In this document: positions 51,246 through 62,700 of the stretch, one piece after another
Layout of the letters: every line of letters begins with the position of its first letter
Position numbering within the stretch: position 1 is the first letter of the stretch
Assembly: GCA_051294375.1 (NCBI GenBank)
Contig: CM119264.1
Location: 19,103,590-19,167,589, forward strand
Length of the DNA: 64,000 nt
From: Paraspadella gotoi
Lineage: Eukaryota > Chaetognatha
Reading direction: 5' to 3'
Made by a program: the position numbers and the translations under genes
Notes under the pieces: model-generated
Told to the model about the DNA's origin: nothing
Databases searched by the model: none
What the model saw: the letters and a program-made list of their open reading frames with translations, nothing else

Positions 51246-52549
51246 TTATGTGACATTGACGTTGATAATTAAAATTTTAATTCCTCTTGTGAAGAAATTT
51301 TTCTCGACGTGAAACTTAAAAAACACGCTGGTATGTGACAACAGCCGAAAAATTGATGAGAAAGTCTTTCTCGCGTGAAAAGCCGAAATCGAGTCGCGCG
51401 TGATAGCGCGCTCACGAATGGAAAGATGGAAGTGATGGCGCGTGAGTTGAAGGCGGGGCCGAGAACAAAGAAAAGCAATATTGCAAAAATTATTTAAAAA
51501 ACACTCCCTATCGTCAAATTTTAATCAAAGGAATCCGTAATGTTTTGCTTCCATACTTTTTATATTGAATATTTTGTAGCGATTTTCTTGATTATTCTAT
51601 GAAGGGGGTGGCCACCGATGTAACAAGTGTACCCAAGGTAGCCCCGTTAACGGTTATGGTGCTCTTAAAGATTCAAAAGTAGTTAAATTAGTTGATTTAT
51701 TTTTCTTATTTTAATGTGTGATTGAATATATATATTATTTATATTTATATACTGTTAATTCTTTAGCACGGTAGTCAACGGGCTAGATAGCCTATTTATT
51801 CAATGACTTGATAATTTTATATTAGTTTTTGCAAGAGACAAAAATTTGTTTTCCCTTTATTTGTCTGGCAAGTAAAGACAACACGTAGAAAATTATGTCG
51901 AAATATTTTAGAAAAAGTTTTGTCTCCATTTGAAGTGATAAATTTATATTTTGTCCATGAAAACCTTTTTAAGTTTTTATTATTATAGCACTCATTTTTC
52001 GCCAATTTTTGATACTAGTTGTTCGAAATAAATTTATTCAAAGCCATTGTCAATGATAACATTTTACAAACTTCATACGTGTACTAGCTGTACTATCTAA
52101 ACAACAAATGAAATAGACGGATAGGCATAATATACTTAAAATTTTTTTCATTTCCGTAAGGTCGTAGTTTACAAAAGCAATTACAATCAAAAGTAATAAC
52201 AATAACAATAATTAACTAATGTAAAACCAGCTCAACAGGAATTCGGGGACCAACCATGAATTTCGAACTTGTTTCTTACTCTTTATATGTTAGCTTTATA
52301 AAAGTCAATGTTTTCCCTGTAGTTTTTTAAAAATTAAATTTTATTTTTATGTTTCATTAACTATTACTTTGACTATGTCTATTTTCTATGGATAAATGAA
52401 TAATATTAATTTAATATTAAATGGGTTCGGGCGCTGTTCTTTTGTTCTCAAACTCATTTTTAAAAATCCTGAGACAATCCTGGCGGAGTTATTCGGAATT
52501 AAACTAAATCGGTGTCTCTCCCTTCTGTGTGGGTAACGTAATTTGCAAG
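51246..52549. other. Divergent intergenic region
   Basis: Between the GPCR start (minus) and the VPS26 start (plus). It should hold both promoters. Short open frames lack family resemblance. Two AT-rich stretches (51700-51760, 52190-52215) have no recognisable structure. Confidence 0.5.
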
Positions 52550-55500
52550 ATGGTAAGTTTTACTCTTTTCGATGTTTGTTACGGTGTCGAGCGAATGACG
52601 TTGATATCTATGTGTTGCAGAATAAAAACATATTGAGAATATGTCAGTGTTAATCACGGTTTTACGAAAATACTCAGTCATGCGTGTCTGATTAAAAGGG
52701 GGTGGATATCGCGACGTTATGTTTGTTACGGTGGGTCGAGTTGTCAACTTTGGTCCACTTGATTTAATTTAACTAAATTAATTCTACCGGAATCTTCCAG
52801 AGTTTCTTCGGTCTCGGCCAAGCGGCTGATATTGACGTTGTGCTCAGCGATCAAGACACAAGAAAAACAGCGGAAATTAAATCTGACGACGGAAAAAAGA
52901 AGAGACATTTTCTCTTTTACGATGGCGAATCAGTTTCGGGAAAGGTAGGTTACGAGAACCGTGAAACTTGGAAGTCCAGGAATAATGTTTTAAATTCTCT
53001 TTGTTACTGGCGTGGCATGACAATGTGCTTATTTACATTAAAGTTATTTATACTTATTGCGATTTGAAAGTATAAATTTTAAGAATTTTCGTGGCCGATG
53101 TCGTTACTTGCGACGTTTATAGGCAATCCCAAACATTTTTAATTTTAGTCATTATTAATTTTGAATTCGACCATAATATTAGACGTAATTGTAACAAAAA
53201 TTGACAAAAGTCTCGGGACCATCGCAGTGAAGCCTAATTTTTGGTAAATCATTAGGTAAATATAACATTGCGGAAACCTGGGACGAAACTTGAACATCAA
53301 GGAATCAAAATCGAGTTTGTGGGTCAGATTGAACTCTACTACGATCGTGGAAATCACCATGAATTTACCAGTCTGGTCAAGGTAGCTGCTTTGGTTTTGG
53401 TGACATTGTGTATTTAGTTAATTGCAGACAGTTTTGGTTTTTTCGATAGGAACTCGCTCGTCCCGGGATTCTCACTCAAAGTACTAGCTACGATTTTGAG
53501 TTTGTCAACGTCGAGAAACCTTACGAATCCTATACGGGAACTAATGTCCGGCTAAGGTGAGCAGATTAAGCAAATTAGTTCCACCTTATCTAAATAGATG
53601 CTATTCTTAAATTTGCAATATATGAATTCCTAAGACCCTAATATAAATATTTGTAAGTTTTTGTTATTTCGAATCACAACAGGTATTTCCTAAAAGTTAC
53701 TGTCGTAAAACGGATATCCGACCAAGTTGAAGAGTTAGAACTCGTTACACACACTCTGTCTGTTTTTCCGGAAATGAATCATAGGTATTTCTTATTCCAT
53801 AAATTAATGGTTTGCATATATTACTTCTTCGCTTTATTTAATGGATTCCTTGATTTCAGCATCAAAATGGAGGTTGGAATCGAGGATTGTCTTCACATTG
53901 AATTTGAATACAATAAAAGCAAGTACCACTTAAAGGACGTCATCGTCGGAAAGATTTATTTCCTTTTGGTCCGAATAAAAATCAAACACATGGAACTCGC
54001 CATAATTAAAAAGGAAACTACCGGATCAGGTAAGCTGCCAAGTTTTTTCTCTTTCCCAAGTACATTTCTTTTGCCCCCTGTATTTTCTCTACGCTCCATT
54101 CTCTTGCCGCATGTATTATTTATCACGTTGTTTTAAATATTGTCATCATCCCCATTTTCTTACAGGTCCGAACACATTCAACGAGAACGAAACAATCGCT
54201 AAGTACGAGATCATGGACGGCGCACCCGTCCGCGGAGAGACGATTCCGATTCGCCTCTTCCTTTCTGGCTACGACATGACTCCGACGATGAGAGACATCA
54301 ACAAAAAATTTTCCGTCAAATATTACCTCAACCTTGTCCTCGTTGACGAGGAGGAGCGAAGGTACATTCTTTTTGATTAGTGTTGGTAGCCATAGCCGAT
54401 GAAATTTAAATGCTAATGTATACAGAGTTTAAATAATCTATCATGAACATAGATTATGGTATTAAAAAATTTTATGTCAAAAATGCTTTCTTCTGAGAGT
54501 ACTAAGCCTAAATAAAATTATTATATTACTAAATAAAGAAAAAAAATTGAAATTTTAAAATTTTATGATGGATTCTGATAGAGCATAAAAAGTTGAGCAA
54601 GAAATATAATTACGGCTTTTAAAAATTCTTATGTTTTCCAAGTGTAAATGTAAAAAACTGATAAAATCATCTGAAGATGATGAGTTTTTAGTTTTTCTTA
54701 TTTTATTTTGTTTAAAAAAAATTGCCTTACCTATCTATAAATAAATATTAAAAAATTAATTACTAGGGTATAGAGCCATAACATAATTTTTTTGTCCATT
54801 AAAAATGTCTAAATTTTCATTTGAGTATGTACTCACTTTAAATATTTGACTAACCCATTGAGTGGGCCTACCCCTAGTGTTGGGACAACAAATAATAGGG
54901 GGGAGTTTTCCGGAGCGTTTTCTTTATAAATGCTCTGTAGCTTTTACTAATACTACTTATAACAATTTACGTAAGTAGTGGCTCCGAACTTAAATTACTC
55001 ATTGATAATATTACATATTTCATATTAATTTAAAAATTTAGTCTGGCTTAATTTTACATACGCGACTAGTGTTAGGGGTAGTTTATTGTTGGGGTAGTAT
55101 AAGGTTAGAAGTCATTTAGGATAGGAGTATATAGGTTAATTTTTTAGTCTGATTTTTTGTACATGACTTAATTTGGGGTTAGGGGTGTTTAGGGTTAGTA
55201 GTAATCTAGGGTTAGTAGTATTTTAGGGTTTGGGGTATTTTAGGGTTTGGGGTATTTTAGGGTTAGGGTAGTTAAATTTTTAAAAATTTTTCTAATATTA
55301 AATTTTTATACATTGTTACTCATAACATAAGAAACAAAAATCCTAGTTGGCTAATGTAAAATTTTACTGTGAGGAAAATAGAGGTTTTGAATCTAATAAT
55401 TACGCTGTTTTGGTTTTATTCGTCAGAGGCTAAAGTTTCCTCCCCAAAAATTAAGTTCATTTACGTAGTATCCTAACTGCTAAATCTGAATAGCAATTTA

Positions 55501-56165
55501 AAATTGTCCCACCCGGCTTTGAGGAATTTAAACCCTCAAACCCTTTCTCCTTTTTCACCTTCTCTGTAATGATTTAGATTTTTTCCTGCCAGATATTTCA
55601 AACAACAAGAAATAGTTCTTTGGCGAAAAGGAGAGAAGAAGACGCGCGTCATTCAATCGCCTTCGGCATCAATGATGACGGCAGTCGACGCGTCTCCAAG
55701 TCACTACGGTCACCTCAACCCGTCCATACGGAACAGGGTGCCGTATCTCCTGTGTCGCCCGAAAATTCGGGTAACGCCGATCTATAACCCTAGGGCAAAA
55801 AATGATCTTATTTTGTCGCAAATGTACCGCAATAGATTCTTCCAAGGTCTTATTTCATATTTTTGTGATAAAAACTTTAAAACTTGACTTTTTTAAGCAA
55901 CGACACCCGGTATGGAAACTTCGCCGCACGTCAACAGTTTCAAGACGCCGCTCATCCTTCGGCGACCACACCGCTTCCGACTTCTCCCTCGCGTCCCCCG
56001 CAAGTGCTAAAGCCAAAACGCAATGACGCCGATAAAGACTCCCAGGATGAAGATGTGATAAACTCCGGAGACATACCCGTCGTTGGCGGCACCGATGCTC
56101 ACAACGGCGGCATCTCGCCAGAAGGACCGTCGGTTAGGGAGACCGAAGGGTTGGCCGCTTCGTAG
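52550..56165 (+). CDS. VPS26: VPS26, retromer subunit
   Basis: The start codon ATG (52550-52552) is followed at once by a strong GTAAGT donor; exon 2 then begins AGTTTCTTCGG, giving MSFFG. Exons: 52801-52944, 53256-53381, 53450-53556, 53683-53784, 53860-54029, 54166-54361, 55593 to about 55737, and a tail exon from about 55898. Family-defining blocks are near-identical to animal VPS26: [100 protein letters not shown], and [16 protein letters not shown]26 is the arrestin-fold subunit of retromer, sorting cargo from endosomes to Golgi or plasma membrane. The C-terminus is divergent and long: two frames are open in the last exon (stops at 56024-56026 and 56163-56165) and I cannot decide between them. 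Confidence 0.92.
54565..54600. repeat. Dispersed repeat fragment
   Basis: ggattctgatagagcataaa matches 22650-22680 in the cyclase intron and a weaker copy at about 50197. It lies in VPS26 intron 7. Confidence 0.5.
55060..55272. repeat. TTAGGG-like degenerate tract
   Basis: Many TTAGGG and GGGGTTAGGG-like words, with a 17-base unit (gtattttagggtttggg) tandemly repeated about three times near 55217-55268. It resembles a short, degenerate interstitial telomere-type tract, in VPS26 intron 7. Confidence 0.6.
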
Positions 56166-58154
56166 ATTGTTGTTGCGTTGCGTGCTCTCGCCTTCCTGGT
56201 TTTTTACTCCTCCCGACGCTGCCGGTCAGCTCTTCACAAACTTTTTTCTTGATATGGAAGTCGACCTTTGTTTTGGGTAAATTCCATTAGTCTCGTGTTT
56301 TCGAAACAAAATTTTGAGTGAAAAGATATCCCTTTTACTGTGGAATTAATATTAGATTTACTTGGATAATTAAATAGCCATCTGGTTTTAAAGAAAATGT
56401 TCATTATCCAATCAAAACTCATCACCTAGGATCTATGCAGAAGAAAAAAACTTTTATAATTTGTTAATTAAAGTAGAAAATTGGCATTAAATGCTTAATA
56501 CCGAGTCACGCGTTCTAAATATATTAGCCTATAACTTCTTCAAAAGTAACTAATTATATAGTGAAGATTACTAATTTTCGTTTTCCAAACTTATTTGACT
56601 AGTTTGCCTAAATAAGTAAAGTTTGTTTATTTTTGTCAGAATTTAAATTCCTTTCACGGGTGGTTTCATAGTTTTGATAGCATTTGTGAAATTGCCAATT
56701 CATGCCTTCACTTTTCAAAAACTTTTGTATTTTAGGATCGCTACATAAAATTTTTAATTTAAAATGTTTTATTCCACAGTTCTAGTCCAATTGTTGCTTT
56801 TTGTGATGAGTGTTCTTATATTGAAGACGCGTGACTAGTCACTGAGCCATATTTTTTCCCTCGTCTTCATGTACCCTAAGTAAAAAAAAATAGTCAACGG
56901 TATTTCGATCAGGATTATTTCCAGATTGTTCCATGTTTATTGGTTTCAGTAATTGAAAATTTTTGTCAAACGGTTCTTTTATATATCAAGCAGCGTACAT
57001 TCCAAATTTGTAAGTTTATTCCTAAACACCAATAAAAGTTAGGGATATCGTCAATGACTTGTAATGTTCAACTCCAAATATTGTTTCATTGCATATGTTA
57101 ACGGAGTTTCGATTTTATATAATAATTCAAATGGCCTTTTGATGATTTATCTTGTAAATTAAGTACAAATTATATAGTAGTGGAAAAAATACTGATTTTC
57201 TTTGCAAAATTTTTTTCTAGGAATGATCGATTAGTTAGTAGAGTGATGTGAAAATTATAAAATTGTATAAAATTAAAATTTAGTATATAGAACATAAAAA
57301 TAAAAACCAATAAAAATATTTTAGTTAATTTATTTTTTAGTTTTATAGTAAGCTATATTTATACATAATAATAAGTATATAAGTCTAAAATTTTACAATG
57401 CAATTTTTTAAATTTTAAAATCGGATTTGGATTCTTTGCAAAAAGCTGATATAAGAAAGTAAAATTTTTTTAAAAAATTATTTTATTAAGTTGGTTAAAA
57501 AAATAAAAAATTATAATTAAAATATTAATTTTTAATTTCTAGCTTAAAAATATATTTTTTTATAATTTTAACCTACTTAATAATATAATTTTTGAAAAAG
57601 ATTTATATTTTTTTTTTGATCAAATTTTTATAAGGAATATGAATCTTCTCATAATATAAAAAAAAAGTTTAAATTTTGATATAATATAAAGGTAGTATTA
57701 TATACAAATTAAGGCTGGATTGGCGTTATTATATTTGCTAAAAAAAATTAATTATAAATTAGTATTCATTAATATGATAGTTTTTAAGATATATAAAATT
57801 TTACTTCACCCTATTAGTTAGCTTCTATGTTAAGAATTTGTTAGTTAGTACGATGTTCCTTTGAAAATTTTAAGATTAAGTTTTTTCTGCCTATGTTTTG
57901 CTTAAAATTTTAAATTTGGAACTATGTTATTTCAAAAGTCGCTGAATATTACTCACGCTCTTTTTGATATTCAATTTTTAAAAAAAATTATTCTTTGACA
58001 ATATTTTGTGTAAATTATTAATCATTATTGTTTGTTCTTTTCTGTGGTATTTTTAAGCACAAAAGATTGTATTCAATTCTAAAGGCAGTTGATGTTCTAT
58101 TGTTGGATTCCTTGTTGCCTCTCCTTGTTCTGACGACGGTACCACCAACTGCAG
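56166..58154. other. AT-rich intergenic region, no gene seen
   Basis: About 2 kb. The part from 57200 to 58050 is extremely AT-rich with no open frame of note. No RNA gene, microsatellite or terminal repeat could be supported. Confidence 0.6.
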
Positions 58155-58500
58155 GGAATTGTTGAAACTCGCCATTTGCAATATTATTCTACGTCTGGGC
58201 TGATCCATGTTTTTCTCGGTGAGTTAACTGTTTGAAACAGAAAAATGGGATATTTCATATTTTAAAAGTTCGTGAAAACGTCGCTTTAAGGGAAAGTATA
58301 TGGGAAACGCTTGATAACCTAAAGGAAATGCATCCGACGTGGTTTTCGACTAAATGCACACTAGTTGGGAAGAAATTCTCTTGTAGTCCTAGTATTTGTT
58401 AAATAATATTAATTTCTTTTAGCGTCTGTTGGAACATTGTTCGATCGAGTTCAAAGCACCTTTGTCGGCTACTGCTGTCATACTGGATTTCTTTTCAAGG
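58155..58500 (+). pseudogene. Fragmentary coding signals, possibly transposase-derived
   Basis: Three adjacent blocks look coding: 58155-58218 (acceptor CTGCAG, donor CGGTGAGT), about 58270-58401 (frame with ALRESIWETLDNLKEMHPTW, stop at 58399-58401) and about 58424-58499 (acceptor TTTTAG, donor AAGGTAGC; frame with SVGTLFDRVQSTFVGYCCH). The middle block recalls MULE/ZSWIM-type transposase text (NP.W..TK), but this is by eye. Joins are not certain, and the overall impression is a decayed element. It could be chance. Confidence 0.25.
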
Positions 58501-59089
58501 TAGCAATGTTGTATTTTGTTTCTTGTAAAATAATCACTATGATTAATGGCGAACTGACTTTTAATAAGTGCTTCTAGATACCAGTTTTTGTGAGCAGTCA
58601 CATGACCACTTAAATATATTCCAGATTTTTAAGATTTAAAAGAAGAGCGTAATTCTTTCAACAAAATTAAAAAAAATATTTTGAACCTAAATTTGTCAAG
58701 TTTTATTTATTTTTAGGTCGGTTATGTGGTTGATAATAACGTATTTAAAAGATTTTGCTAAATAAGCCTATTCTTTCATCCTTAACCCATGTAAACGAGG
58801 GGATCTCTGTCTGGTCAAGGTTATATAAAGAAAATCGGTAGGAAATTTACTATTTAGGGCTAAGCTTATTATTGTTTCCATGGATTAGCTAACACTGCTA
58901 ACAGTGATCCATTTTTGTAATTTTGAAATTTTGAGAACCTTAAAGAAGCATAAATACGAATACAAATAGAACTTCATCCTTGATTTGTTTGGGTTTCTTT
59001 TTTCCCCTCCCCAAACTACCCTCCCATCTTAGTCGCAATATCGTCATGTGGGTTTTTTTCTCTCCGCCCGTGTCTTGTGTCTCTATCAG

Positions 59090-59394
59090 AGCAAACCCAG
59101 CATCGAACTCATCCAACTCCTACATTAGCCGCAAAAATTATGGTCCTGCGTTCGCCCCTCTTGCGAATGGCGTGGGACATATCTTCGGTCACGCCCCCTC
59201 GAGCGCGAGCGTCGGCGACCCTCATAGAGAGAGAAATAACCTTTCAAGAATTGCTCTGTCACACGACTATCCCTCTTGTGGGATCCGGAATGAAGCAAAT
59301 ATCGGTTTTTATCCTTGAAGACGGAGGGGTTGTATCTGGCCCAAATTTTCAACGGGGTTCGGCAATAGTTTCGCAGGAAAAGGTGCGACAATAG
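59090..59394 (+). CDS. Hypothetical exon upstream of PUF60
   Basis: An acceptor (tctatcag) precedes an open frame of about 100 codons ending at an AAG|GTGCGA donor near 59388. The frame has a mixed, protein-like composition (for example EITFQELLCHTTIPLVG and KQISVFILEDGGVVSGPNF). A further small block at about 59516-59590 ends in a strong GTAAGT donor. I recognise no family. It may be a separate small gene just before PUF60 or part of a PUF60 leader; upstream exons are not identified. Confidence 0.4.
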
Positions 59395-59793
59395 CTTCGT
59401 TTATAATATCATTTTTCAATCATGAGTTAACTGATAATTGTAAGTCTTCTTGGCGGTCGCACCTTTTGTTCGTGTAGCTAGTGCAGAGTGAATCTTTTTG
59501 GTTCTGCCCTTCAGAGATGCATCCTATCTTCCATCTGAGAGAGAAAGATGTAGAGTTGTGGCGCTCAAGTTGACGTTGACCTGGGGTAAGTTAAATAAAA
59601 ATATGCCATTACGACGAAAGTTAAGACTCTCCCTCTCGGTTTTCTCCCAGGACAATTTCATCCACCCCCATCCTCATTCCATCTCCGTGTCCTTCTCTTC
59701 CTGTGAGTTAGCGCCCCAAGCGCTCCTTGGCTGACGCTTTTTGGACACCCTGTTGCGGTTTAAGTCACCGTCTACGACGCGTCAGCCGTTTCC

Positions 59794-62700
59794 ATGAGAG
59801 GGCCCACGCAAGGAAATACGTCTTCCTTTCTGGGACCGGCAAGTGCAATGTCCGGACCCCCACCGCCACCCTTCATGGGTTCTCCGATGGCCCCGCCACC
59901 CCCGCCGCCGGGTTTTAACAACGTACCTCCTCCTCCGCCAGGTTTCGGACCGCCGTTAGGAATTAATGGACCACCTGCGATGCCGGCGCCGCCGCCGCCG
60001 CCTCCGGGTTCGTCATTCTTATTCTTGGAACCTGAGGGCTTACCGTCCGGCCAGCTTCCTAATACCTCTTTACATTTCAGGGATGACATGTCCACCTCCT
60101 CCGGGTACTACTTCGCCTGTGAAGTCTGGGCTAAGCGAGGTTTTGCCTCCGCCTCCTGTTCCTCCCTTTCTGGACGATCCTTCTCCCCCAAAAATTAAAG
60201 ATGAGCTTGGGCTGTTACTGCCTCCACAGATATCGACAGACGGGAAATTGAACGGCGAAGTCTTAGTGAAGTCTGAACCCGATGCCGTGCCCAATGGCTC
60301 TTGCAAAGAAGAGATGGCCGAACCAGAAGGAAACCACACGATGAAAGCGCCCTCACCTTGCAAAGAAATCAAAGAAATGAAGAAAGGTACCTGAAATTTT
60401 GAAGATTAAGAATTTGATCTTTTGGTACAGTCCTGTGCAAAAGACTTAAATCCTAAATAGCGCGTTTTATGCATGTATTGAAAAAAAATTGTTATTGGTC
60501 AATATAAATTTTTAATAGTAGAATCAATATGTGCAAGTTTAAAAAAAATCGGTCCAACCATTCAAGAGCTATAGCAACTGAAAGACAAATAGTTAAAACC
60601 AAAAAATGGGGGGAAAAAACATTTTGAAGATCCGAGGAAAACCAAGGATGCCGTTCAGGACGTTGTATTCATGTATCATAAAAACTGGGTATGGAAAGAG
60701 TTGATTTTTAAAAAAAGAATACATATGTGTAAGTTTTTTGTGTGTTGGTTGAAATATTAGTATTTAAACTGAGAATTTGTATGAAATCGAGTAAGTGGGA
60801 ATTAGTTTGTGAAAAAAAAATACTGCATTGATAGTGTTAGAGCCTTAAAAGGTAACCCAGTTATTCATACATGAATTACAAATAAATGCTATTAAAAAAT
60901 CTGAGTCCGATAGATTTTAAATCGTGTTTATAATCAATTGTGCCACCCCTGTAGAGAATTTTATCTCGATATTTTCAACCACTCCATTTTTAAACGGTCA
61001 GTATATTTGGACGCACTGTAGTTGCATTAAACCTTATGTATCATATTTTAGAAGCTGAGCAATATGGCGCTGTTCTGGCTGGCCCCGGGGCTAAGATGAT
61101 CTTCTCGAGACCCGTTGTTCCGCCGATTCTACCCAAACTAAGTTCTGTGCAACAAGAACTTGTCACACAGGCCAAAAAGTACGCTATGGAACAGAGCATC
61201 AAATCTGTTCTCGTCAAGCAGGTATTTATAATACGTCACGTCGTCAGTGTTATTATGGCAATAGGTACGAATAAAGAATATGAATTTTGATTCTAGAAAG
61301 ACCAAAATGAACTTTTTCGCCTTTTAATATTTTCATAGGTCCTTTTAAAAACATAAATGAACTTAATTTATGAAATTTTTTTTGTATTTGATATTACAAA
61401 ATATGTATAACCTAGGCTAGAATAGTTTGACTACTTACCATAATGGAAAAAAAAATTGTCGGGGTTTGGAAAAGTCAGTTAATTTTTTTATCAAATATAT
61501 TTTTTAGCAAATAAAAAAGTTTTAATATATAATATAATTTTTTTAAGTTTGTTATTTATTTTTCTGTATCATTGTTGTACATTGCCAAAATGTAAATAAT
61601 TTTTTTTTCTCTCTCTCTTTCTCCCATTCTTTCTTTATTTCAAATTTTACCTAACTTATTCCTTCCCTGTCCTTACCTTTACCTGTCCTTATAACTGATC
61701 ACTATCCTTTATTCGATACTCTCTATCTCTTTCTCTCTTGTTGATTGTCAAAATTATGATGAAGACTTTAACTGCAGCATCGAAACAGGTCCGACTAAAT
61801 CGTTTAAATATAATTTGTTAATAAATAATTCAAAATTGTTTTTCTCAAGATTCTTATATAAAAATATCGAAAAATAGCTGGATAGTAACCGCGACAATTT
61901 TTTTTCCATCATGGTATCACCCAGTAGCTTAATTGCTTCAAAATTATCTTGCAGACCATCGCGCACCAACAGCAAAAAATGGCTACGCTGCAGAATTCTA
62001 TCCAAAAACAACAGGCCCTTGCGTTAATGTGCAGAATATATGTGGGTAGCATCAACTTTGAATTGAGGGAAGACACACTAAAGCAGGTTTAACAATTACC
62101 ATATTATGAAATTTTAGACTCTTGTAGAAAAATGTTTTTGTCTCAGGCATTTGCTCCGTTTGGTCCCATCAAAAATGTTTCGTTGTCGTGGGATCCACAG
62201 CTAAACAAACATAAAGGGTTTGCCTTTGTCGAGTACGAGATTCCCGAGAGCGCGCATTTAGCTCTGGACCAGGTATTATAATTTATATTATGAAGCGTAT
62301 TTTATATTCAAGGACTGCGTAGTGCGTACAGCTTCTCAAACTTTTGGTGATGCTCTTTCAGATGAACGGAGTTATGATGGGAGGCCGAAACATTAAGGTG
62401 GGAAGGCCGTCGAACATGCCTCAGGCGCAACCAATTATTGAAGCTGTGAGTTATTATAGTATGAACCAAATACAACACATATTTGAAATTTTTTTTATTT
62501 ATTCTTCCAATAAAAAAAAAGCTCGCAGAAGAAGCCCACAATGCCAATCGCATATTTATCGCTTCAATTCACAATGAACTCACTGAAATGGATGTCCGTT
62601 CCGTGTTTGAAGCCTTTGGGAAAATAAATTCTTGCCAGCTGGCGCCGGCGCCTGTTGGCGGATGTGGGAAGCACCGTGGTTTTGGATTCATCGAGTACGA

